Origin: Diabrotica undecimpunctata
Lineage: Eukaryota; Arthropoda; Insecta; Coleoptera; Chrysomelidae
DNA length: 64,000 nucleotides
Assembly (NCBI RefSeq): GCF_040954645.1
Contig: NC_092809.1
Coordinates: forward strand, 82,334,389 to 82,398,388
Direction of reading: 5' to 3'
This document shows positions 55,421-64,000 of the stretch, in pieces. The position numbers were made by a program, and so were the translations under genes. The number at the start of each line of letters is the position of its first letter. The stretch's first letter is position 1. Below the pieces are notes generated by a model that saw only the letters and a list, made by a program, of their open reading frames with translations, did not search any database and was not told the origin of the DNA.

Positions 55421-56720
55421 GATGGGGATTTTAAATTTTAATGTAACTCTCTTTTGTCAGCATGGGAATGTAATTCTACTACGTTTCTTCTTTTTCTTCT
55501 GGAAACGTTTGAAAATTTACATCTTCCTCATATTCTTGGCTTTCTTGTTCATAATAAGGGTAATCTGGGTATGTGTCTATACCTTCATCGTAATTATTTT
55601 CCTCTTGTTGTTCGAGAGTTCTTCTATGGTGAATCGGGGGCTGGTTGTTTGTTAAAAGCGGAAGTTTCTTTGAGATTGGGGTCTACTAAAGCCGGTTTGG
55701 CGTGTAGATACGCTCATAGGTGTTTTCTTATATGATTGGGATGAAACTGGTTTATGAAAATTGGATTGATTAGCCCTAAAATTTTGTACATATGGAGTGA
55801 TTTGTTGAAATCTAGGGGGTTGAAATGTCTCTCTTGGACTATTGTTGAATGGTTGTTGTTGTAAAGGTATTTGATTTGGCCTAAAGAATGGCTGTGGCCA
55901 TTGGGACTTGGGCACCTGAGGCTGTATGTAGGAGCGGGTGTATAAGTTAAATTGGATCTCTGTGTTTGTGAAGTCGCAGATGGTCTATTAGAAGATGATA
56001 AGGAATAACTATGAGTTTTTGGAGATATCTAATGTTATTTTCTTCCTGAATATATTGGATAGCAAGATAGCAAGATTCGGTGGAATCATGGATCGAATTG
56101 TTGATCCTAGGGGTTTCCTTAGGCCTGCCAAAAATGTGGTTAAAGCTTGTTGGAAAAATTATTTTGTACTTCTTTTAACTTCCCCGTTCTTTATGTGCAA
56201 TTCAATATGATTTGAAATAGTATTTAAAAAACTCATAACTTTTTCATGAACTTGATGAGAGTTTTCGTTTGGAGCTTAACGAAGATTGACTAAATCTCTA
56301 GTTAATGAGTTTTCGTTACGTTGGTCTGCAAAATTTTGGACAAGAATTGATTTTATTGACGGCCAGACTTTACAGCCGTATACAGAAATAATTTCTCTGG
56401 CTCTTCCTTTAATTTTGTTCATAATTTCTCGAGTAACCATGTGATTTTGAAAATTTTCGGGATTTGTATGATCCCAGAAATGGTCTAGAAGCATGGAAAT
56501 AACATTAATACAATTGTGGAGTTCATTTGGATTGCCACAAATTTTTGGACTTAAAAATATGATTATTGTCAACTAAATGTAAATCGGGTTTAATATTTTC
56601 ACTAGATTCTATATTAGATTCACAACTAAAAATTGTTAAATGAGAATTGCTTATTCTAAAGGATGATACTTGTGAAATAATATTAGAATTAGAAATAAGA
56701 TGAAATTTGCTTACAGCCAT
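55421..56720 (-). pseudogene. Gag of Gypsy C
   Basis: Minus strand: 56720-56276 starts MAVSKFHLISNSN and continues LHNCINVISMLLDHFWDHTN, EIMNKIKGRAREIISVYG and NFADQRNENSLTRDLVNLR, typical capsid sequence of Gypsy-like Gag. 55915-55652 is a Pro/Gln/Asn-rich region (FNNSPRETFQPPRFQQITPY) without zinc knuckles. Frame breaks near 56540, 56230 and 55950. It would form the particle. The start codon at 56720 is preceded by about 240 bp of leader. Confidence 0.75.
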
Positions 56721-56958
56721 AGGATGATGCTTGGATGCATTCCTTTTTGGTACAAGTTTTTTTTTTTCTTATTCTTTATCATTCTTTCTATCACACTTAT
56801 TTTTTTCAACTTTCTTCATAAATATGTTTCTGTGCCAATTTGCCTGAAATCCGTGGGTTAAACAGCTGCAGTTTTCCCTGGACTTCGGTTCGGTAGCGGG
56901 TAAACGTTTGAAAACGACGAAGATCTTCTGGAGACTCTTCCTCTAATCCACTGAATGC

Positions 56959-57149
56959 GCCACTTAAAGGGGTCACTCCCGAAGGTACTTTTTAAAAAGG
57001 CCCTTTTAAAGGTACAACTAACAGAGTAACAGCACTTTATCTAATATAATTACAACTGACTTTAAAATAAAAATTTATAGTATTTATAAAAAAAATAATT
57101 GATGACGAGCTGTCTGAATTATGTGTCGAAACTGCTGATTGGCTGGACT
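56959..57149 (-). repeat. 5' LTR of Gypsy C
   Basis: Direct repeat partner of 53178-53367, followed (minus strand) by the primer site tggcgcattcagtgg. Confidence 0.88.
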
Positions 57150-57617
57150 ATAATAATCTTGTTGTATTATTATACAAAACATATTATCTTGTAGAAATTT
57201 AAGGAATCTTATATCTTAGGAATATCACATTTATTGATACATTTATTGCATATTGTTATGGTTCATACCATATTGCATATTGCATATTGTTAGTTACTAA
57301 TTGAATAAAAATAATTTTGTTGTATTATCACTTAATACTCAATACTTATTTCTACTTATAAAAATTGAATGAAATTCCGATATGAAGAAAACTAAAAATA
57401 TCTCGGAAAGTAATGAGTTCGGGTATGGGAAGTACTATATAAAAATGAAAGAGTATCATAAATACAATATTTCTAAAAAATAAAATATAGGGTGACACAT
57501 TTAAAAAAAAATTAAGAAAATCTTAATTTTGTTTTGTAATTCACCCTGTTTACAAATTTTTGTCAATGTTTTTAACTAAACTTAATTTAAAAACTACAAA
57601 ATATTGTTACCTTTATT

Positions 57618-58169
57618 ACATAAATAAATAATTTTTTATGCATTACTTCTTTATATACATGGTATTGATTTCGTAGGGATTTCGAAATAAAAATAGAATT
57701 TGAATATTGAAGACTTAAAAACAAGAATTTGTAAAGAAATAAACAATATTTCTTAAGAAACAATAAACAAGATTTTACAAGAATTTGTTCAACTTTGTTT
57801 GGGATACTGTTAAATACAACATAGGCTACAATTCGAACATTTAAGATAAAATCATTTATTACTGGAGTACTTTCAAGTTATTTATTATAATTTATTTATA
57901 ATTTTATAATATTAGAAATCAATAAAAATTTATTTTCTAAGCGCATATCTTTCAAATTATATCCGTTAGACATCCAGTATTATACTTTTTTGGAACCAGC
58001 TCATTTTTACCGACCTAAAAATCTCCTAAAATACAGGGTGCTACCTTGTATAATGAAATTTTATTGTAAAATGTAGAACATTAAATTTAAAAATCGGTGT
58101 GTTTTAGATTTTTTTAAAAAGGATTTTCACTTAGGAAATATCGAATTTATTCCATACTTTACGGACACA

Positions 58170-58171
<2 letters not shown>
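57618..58171. other. AT-rich DNA, no gene seen
   Basis: One isolated mariner-like end (acagggtgctacctt) at about 58034. Otherwise nothing recognised. Confidence 0.5.

Positions 58172-58249
<78 letters not shown>
58172..58249. repeat. (TA)n microsatellite
   Basis: About 39 TA units, 120 bp left of the palindrome. Confidence 0.95.
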
Positions 58250-58251
<2 letters not shown>

Positions 58252-58371
58252 TTTTCGCATCGATGCATTATGCTTTTACCATCAATTTAGCATCGTCTTG
58301 CAAAGTAGCATCTGTATATCGACGCTACTTTACAAGACCTTAATAACTTTTTTCCTGTACTTGTTACAAGA

Positions 58372-59177
<806 letters not shown>

Positions 59178-59229
59178 CATCCACAAATCATTCTGGCATC
59201 ATGTTTGGTTAAAAGTAACGGGTTATGAT

Positions 59230-60620
59230 ATATTGCAACTACCTATTGTATCTTCGCTCCAATTGGTCCAGTCGCGACGTACAGCCCCTCAAATGATAGG
59301 ATTTAACCAATAAAATACAATAAGACAAAAAAATCAAATATAGCAGCATGTCAAAAAGGCCTTAATTATATATCTTCGTTTCTATAAGTCCAATCGTGAC
59401 GTACAGTATCTCAAATGACAGGATTTAACCAATTGAAAACAATTAAATAAAAAAATTAAATACAATAAGATAGAAAAATAAAATACATCAGCTTGTCAAA
59501 ATGGCCTTAGTTATGTATCTGCGGTCCTATTAGTCCAATCGTGACGTTTCGTACCTCAAATGATAGAATTTAACTAATAGAATACAATGAGATATAAAAA
59601 TTGAATAGAGTAGCCTGGCAAAAGGGCCTTAGTTATGTATCTTCGATCCTAGGTGTCCAATCGTGACGTACAGTACCTCAAATGATACCATTTAACCAAT
59701 AGAATACTACGACGTAGAAATCAAATACATTAACACGTCAAAAGGACCTAAGGTATATATAGGAGCAAACTCCTATATATATTATGTCAAAAGAGCCTTA
59801 GTTGCGTATCTCCGGTGCTAAAGGTCTAATCATGACATATGGGGCCTAAAATGATAGGATTTAACGGAGATAATACGATGGTGGAGAATAATTAAACATG
59901 GCGGCATCTAATAACACCTTAAAAACTGGCAGCAATAAAACGAATTAACCCAGAGAGGTGTGTGGCATATTACGTGACAGGATTTAGCGAATACCATACG
60001 ATTACGTCGTACATCTCTTTGCATACGTTCACTTTTAGTTAACTACTTAGTATGTATTCAGTACTTTGCTTTACGGTGTTGAGACATGGACTCTTAAATA
60101 GAAGAATGTTAAAAATCTTGAAAGCTTTGAGATGTGGTGCTATCGCCGTATACTAAAAATAAGTTGGGTGGATAAAATTACAAATGAAGAGGTAATACGC
60201 AGAATAAATAACGATCCAGAAGTTATACTGAATATAAAAAAGAGAAAACTTGAATACTTTGGCCACCAGATGATAGGAGAAAAGTACACATTCCTACAAA
60301 ATATAATGCAAGGAAAAATCCAAGGACGCAGAAATCCAGGCCATAGAAGAATGTCCTGGATAAGAAATTTAAGAGAGTGGTTTGGCTGTACCACTAACGA
60401 ATTATTCAAAACAGCAGTAAATAAAATTAGAACCGCCATAATGATATCCAATCTCCGATAGGAGAGGCACTCAAAGAAGAAGATATGATAAACTCGAAAA
60501 ATTTCCAACGTTCACTGTTAGACATATGCCTCCCGTTCAGTGCACACATTTACTGCTCCTTGATGCTGTGACGAGAATGAGATAGGATTTAACAAATAGA
60601 ATGACAGAAAACTAAACAAG
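59230..60620. repeat. ~122-bp satellite array, interrupted
   Basis: Units recur with starts near 59248, 59371, 59514, 59635 and 59804, each carrying tccaatcgtgacgtacagta, caaatgataggatttaacca and a ggccttagttatgta-type block. Spacings of about 121-169 bp. Degenerate units continue at 59940-60000 and, after an RTE fragment, at 60575-60620. 59752-59781 holds a small hairpin (tataggagcaaactccta). Confidence 0.85.
60040..60490 (+). pseudogene. RTE-type LINE fragment (RT C-terminus)
   Basis: 60132-60461 reads MWCYRRILKISWVDKITNEE, KRKLEYFGHQMIGE, GRRNPGHRRMSWIRNLREW and KIRTAIMISNLR, the RTE tail. It ends in a GAA-rich tail (caaagaagaaga) as at 7545. Upstream codons back to 60040 fit FSTLLYGVETWTL after frame correction. 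Inserted in the satellite. Confidence 0.85.
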
Positions 60621-61059
60621 ACAGTGTGTCAAACGTGGAATGAGTCGTAGAACGTGAAATATTAGCGTAAAATTATATGATGGCCATAGACGGTTCTTTA
60701 ATAACCAGCAAACGACTCGCTTTGTAAAGTAACATAGGCGGGATATGTGCGAGAAAAAGTCGATCATTCGTTTTATAACCCAAAGGGGACCATAAAATAT
60801 TCAACGTTAAAATATGACATAATGTAACGGTATGACAAATCTTTTTTCTCCCGCACGGGTGCATGCATGTATACCTATACAAGGGGAGCCGTGCATAACC
60901 TTTAAGTTGATCGTAATACATAACTGCAACAACAAGTATGTTGACGACTTGGGTTAGTATATACAGTGCATTCCGTACGTTTTTCAAACATTATTAGGAA
61001 ATTGTTGACTGGAGGCTGTTAAAGAAGTTCTTACAATTTTTTCGGGTCACCTTCTGTTC
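60621..61059. other. Non-coding DNA, nothing recognised
   Basis: Slightly more balanced composition than the average here. No convincing frame, and no RNA gene. Confidence 0.4.
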
Positions 61060-61260
61060 TGTAAATGGAGTGAATATTGTTATCCATTTAATTTTTTTCC
61101 TCGGTTAAATAATTCCTGCTGGTATTTGGTCTAAGCTTACTTCTTTTCCCCATTTAAGCTGTTTCATAGCTAATTCTACTTCCTCTTTATAGTGCCCTGT
61201 TCATCTGTTTTGGTAATTTCGGACTATTTCATCTCTTATAACATAAAACAGTTGTTTCAG
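61060..61260 (-). pseudogene. Short LINE RT N-terminal fragment
   Basis: The minus strand reads KEEVELAMKQLKWGKEVSLD then QIPAGII, the conserved EVExALKxLKxGKAxGxDxIPAEL segment at the start of LINE RTs. Less than 70 codons survive. On the strand opposite to the neighbouring Jockey fragment, so a separate insertion. Confidence 0.5.
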
Positions 61261-61359
61261 ATCTTTATCGCGTTTCCTTTTTTTATGGATGAATATGCTG
61301 CCGTTTTCATCTTCTACTATTCCATATGGAGCTACACGATTAACAATTCCAAATCAAGA

Positions 61360-61715
61360 AAACACAAATAACACTCCGAATTATATTATACAACTAATAG
61401 TCGAAAAATGAAGAGCAAGAGGTAAATGACCAAGAAGCCGAAATCTTAATGACGAATACAAATATAATCGACTAATCAGACAATTAAGATCAGCGCTACA
61501 TGATGCACGCAATGCCACATTTGAACACTACATTAGTACATTGTCTAAAGAAGATCATTCAGTATGGATAGCAACAAAAACACTTAAAGAGACCTGAACA
61601 ATACAACCCACCAATTAAAAAAGATGACGTTAGTTGAGGAAGATCAGACCAGGAAAAAATATCAACATTTTCAGAATACCAGATAATAATATTCAAGCAA
61701 TAGAACACTGAAAAC
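61360..61715 (+). pseudogene. Jockey-type LINE fragment (EN-RT linker)
   Basis: The plus strand reads YNRLIRQLRSALHDARNATF, EHYISTLSKEDHSVWIATKT and LKRPEQYNPPIKKDDVS, then GRSDQEKISTFSE. This is the linker (LxxLRxAxxxxRNxxFExYLxxLsxxDxSLWxxTKxLKRP) that joins endonuclease and RT in Jockey LINEs. A stop and frame changes break it, and no RT follows. It is the only Jockey-proper trace in the window. Confidence 0.7.
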
Positions 61716-62019
61716 TTCTGTTTTTAACTGTACGCCCGTGAATGACTTAACATTTTTTAAATAACACTTAATATTGCACTTTTTTATTGTATTTTTTTCA
61801 TCTTTCAAGATAATTCTTATAGGGATATATTTATTTATAACATACGGTCTTATGGTCTTATTACGGCTTTAAGATTATACGACCTAAATGTATCTTGTAC
61901 TGCACTGCTAATTGAGAATTATGTTTGTAATGCGATAAGAGGTCCGGATATACGAGACATCAATGACTGAATTTCTATAAAAAAAATAGATTAATTTGTT
62001 TTGTGTATTAATTTAGTTT

Positions 62020-62870
62020 AGTTTAGTCGAACAAGAGTTGCAGTAAAAGATTTTTCTAAATATAGAATGTAAACCATATTTCCAATGCTTTGTGAAAGAG
62101 AACCAGTTTATAAAATTCCGGACGACGTAATAACACCTTATTTTAGAATATTGGTCGATGAATTGAAATCATTGTTCAAGAAACGAATTATTCATGTGCA
62201 GATGTTTTACTATAAAAACATGTAAAACCAAAATCTCGATTAAAAAAGTTGCAACCAGTTACTCACGATGAAACTTAACCCCATTATTGATTTTACAAGT
62301 GATAAAATGGGTCGACAAAAGACCAGTTTTAATCCTTACAACATTTAAACATAATAGTTGTATCTTGGTTTAATCAAATGAAAAGAAAAATTATACACAA
62401 GTACTAAAACCACAAACTATTCTCGATTATAACTTGGTGAAAAAGAGTGTTGATTTTAGTGATCAAGTGGCTTCTTACCAAAGCCCAATACGCAAAATTC
62501 TGAAGTGGTACCGGAAAGTGCCAGTGAAATTAATATTTAATACCACAGTAGTCAATGCTTAGTTGCTAAATAATAGAAAACGTAAAAAAAGCGACAACCT
62601 ATCCTTGAGTTCAGACTGGAGTTCACGAAGGCATTTGCAAATAAAGCAATGTTGTAACCCTCACGACCAGTTACACCCAAAAATACCATCTCAGGCAAAG
62701 CGATGTAGATAATACAAAAAAATGAAAGTGTACAAGATGTTACAAAATTTTAAGAAGAAGCATGACTAGTAGAAAGGCCGATAGAAAAGTTAAAAAAGTT
62801 AAAACATACTCTGAAGAATGTGATGGCAAAACTGCAATATGTCTAGTGTGCTTCCATGAAGCACATTAAA
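62020..62870 (+). pseudogene. piggyBac-type transposase, C-terminal half
   Basis: 62405-62580 reads TKTTNYSRL in one frame and KPQTILDYNLVKKSVDFSDQ, then VASYQSPIRKILKWYRKVPV in the right one. This is the KPxxxxxYNxxMGGVDxxDQ...YxxxRKxxKWxxK landmark with the last catalytic Asp of piggyBac transposases. A Cys-rich end (TYSEECDGKTAICLVCFHEA) at about 62800-62868 is the zinc-binding tail. Stops and frameshifts are frequent. 62090-62220 is not recognised. Confidence 0.8.
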
Positions 62871-63025
62871 AAACAATTTTACTTATACAGGAACTATTAT
62901 TGAGTAAAAACGTATTGTTTCTCAAGTGCCCTTATAGTATTGGAAGTCGTAAGTTGATAGTTTCTAGTAGAACGTTTTTATTGTTAATTACCTCCGTAAA
63001 AGTGAGTTATAGTATTTATAAAAAA

Positions 63026-63388
63026 ATGGATGTAAATAATATGCCTTCGACATCTAAAAAAGCTAGATGTGAACATAAACGTAGATTGACCACTGCTGAA
63101 TTACAATCATTGTTAGAAACATCTGGCGAGGACGATGTAGATTAAGTGAATGGTGGAAGTGACTCTGATTGACTCTGACGAAATATTTGCACAAAGTCGT
63201 TCAGAAAAATCGAGGATTGCGTTTTGGAAAGAGACAACACAAACAAAATTTAAGACTTTTCTCGGGCTTATGTTCCATATGGGGACAATTAAGATGAACC
63301 GTCTGAATGACTACTGGAAAAGTATGGGCAACTTCTACAATAGTGTTGACTTGACTAGACAATTGCTCATAGCCCATATTAAGAAATA
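63026..63388 (+). pseudogene. piggyBac-type transposase, N-terminal part of another copy
   Basis: The ATG at 63026 (MDVNNMPSTSKKARCEHKRR) opens an acidic N-terminus (LLETSGEDDVD). After a frameshift near 63145, 63150-63389 reads FWKETTQTKFKTFLGLMFHM, GTIKMNRLNDYWKSMGN and LTRQLLIAHIKK, the first part of the transposase core before the first catalytic Asp. A stop at 63389 ends it. As it lies downstream of a C-terminal half in the same orientation, these are two copies or a rearranged one. Confidence 0.8.
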
Positions 63389-63389
63389 A

Positions 63390-64000
63390 CCGAATAGACA
63401 ATCCTCACTTGTCAAAGAAACTAAAAAAACGTGAAGTGGTCTAAAAACTAAAAAGTCCCCTATTCAAACTGGTTTTTAATGCAAAATTTAATAATATGTT
63501 AAAGTTTTTTTAATATACCCTAAAAAACTGAAAGTGCAAAGAATCGATTGCAAGTTTCAAAATACTTGTAGAGTCATACTGTTTGGACAAGTACAGTTGT
63601 TTAAATAATCGCTTTCTGTAATAAACAAATTGAATAAATGGTAAAATATTTTTTGATCTGCTTGATATTTAGCACACTTTAATAACTCATCAATTGCCAT
63701 AATTTCAAGTAGCTATATTACCTGTCGTTAGGCAAAAACAAAGTTATTAACATTTATAAATTACTACAAACATAATATCTTAGAGTTTACGGTTTTTTGG
63801 AATTATCTTAATTATTTATGTATTTAAATTTGGTATTTATCTACATAAAAAATTTTTTATGGTCTACAACTTTTATTTGAATTATTTTTCTTTAGAATGT
63901 ATACAACCCGTTTTATAAGCAAAAAATAATTTTTTTTTGCCTTTTAAGATGGTTTAAAAAAACAAAGCAAAATCGACTGTACGTCTTTACGAATTTTTCG
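63390..64000. other. AT-rich DNA, possibly piggyBac 3' remnant
   Basis: No frame of interest. tataccctaaaaaactg at about 63514 has a CCC-type end like piggyBac termini, but no TTAA pair could be assigned. Confidence 0.35.

Larger units (their letters stand above)
53178..57149 (-). mobile_element. Gypsy-type LTR retrotransposon C, integrase-deleted
   Basis: Minus-strand element with short LTRs at 56959-57149 (5') and 53178-53367 (3'), 190-191 bp, about 94% alike by eye, beginning AGTCCAGCCAATCAG. The primer site is tggcgcattcagtgg after the 5' LTR. gag, protease, RT and RNase H are present, then only about 150 bp before the 3' LTR, so integrase is deleted. Inserted in the mariner-type element. 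A target duplication is not clear. Confidence 0.88.
46522..57617 (-). mobile_element. Mariner-type element with ~335-bp inverted repeats, split by two LTR retrotransposons
   Basis: 46522-46855 is repeated inverted at 57285-57617 (taaggtaa, cagggtgaa, attgtatttatgatactc, aagtattgagtattaag). Transposase fragments on the minus strand lie at 46920-47150 and 52822-53080, separated exactly by the BTB-Gag LTR element. Gypsy C splits the rest. Without the guests about 1.45 kb remain, a normal mariner size. The outer limits are blurred by TA-rich sequence. Confidence 0.8.

Noticed and set aside
59230..60620. CRISPR-like array
   Set aside because: Units are long, diverged and contiguous, without alternating spacers, and the genome is eukaryotic. 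It is a satellite.

Overview
This is AT-rich eukaryotic DNA from an arthropod, almost certainly an insect. Reasons: (i) nearly every coding trace belongs to a transposable-element family common in insect genomes (Gypsy LTR, I/Jockey, RTE and CR1-type LINEs, Penelope, Tc1/mariner, pogo, hAT, PIF/Harbinger, piggyBac); (ii) the one recognisable host exon (35854-36160, minus strand) is the C-terminus of an insect cytochrome b5-related fatty-acid-desaturase-like protein; (iii) one retroelement carries an insect lola/ttk-type BTB domain. A beetle would fit the repeat repertoire, but that is inference. There are no bacterial-style operons, no CRISPR array, and no rRNA or tRNA gene that I can see. About ten (TA)n arrays punctuate the window, several at element borders.

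Layout: 1-635 non-coding apart from one doubtful exon. 636-945 orphan terminal repeat. 1215 to about 6420 decayed Gypsy element A with a SAP-domain Gag. 6480-13165 PIF/Harbinger remnant (BESS, DDE transposase, MADF), broken by an RTE fragment (7545-8097) and by a 4.0-kb composite DNA element (8952-12995) whose insertion point lies inside the MADF reading frame. 13345-16245 head-to-head Penelope pair. 16360-17610 simple-sequence DNA. 17616-20158 pogo/Tigger-like element. 20412-33786 one I/Jockey-type LINE on the minus strand, about 5.5 kb when its nested guests are set aside: a whole RTE element (21124-24380), an RTE fragment (about 28146-29118) and a Tc1 element (29413-33039, itself interrupted). 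33787-39700 the least repeat-dense stretch, holding the host exon, a LINE fragment and a foldback element. 39709-43876 a CR1/L2-like LINE. 44440-45768 a second Penelope element with a 13-bp target duplication. 46522-57617 a mariner-type element with terminal inverted repeats of about 335 bp, split by two LTR retrotransposons: the BTB-Gag element (47151-52817) and Gypsy element C (53178-57149). 58372-59050 a near-perfect palindrome. 59230-60620 a ~122-bp satellite interrupted by an RTE fragment. 61060-63400 LINE and piggyBac fragments.

Most notable: an LTR retrotransposon whose Gag begins with a complete BTB/POZ domain. Its two 424-bp LTRs differ at only six positions, although its pol is a wreck. 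That suggests a recently moved, non-autonomous element that kept a captured host protein-interaction domain. Also notable are hammerhead-ribozyme-like motifs with matching stem changes in two unrelated Penelope families, an Inr plus DPE promoter at the exact 5' end of the I-like LINE, and several insertions that can be resolved to the base through target-site duplications.
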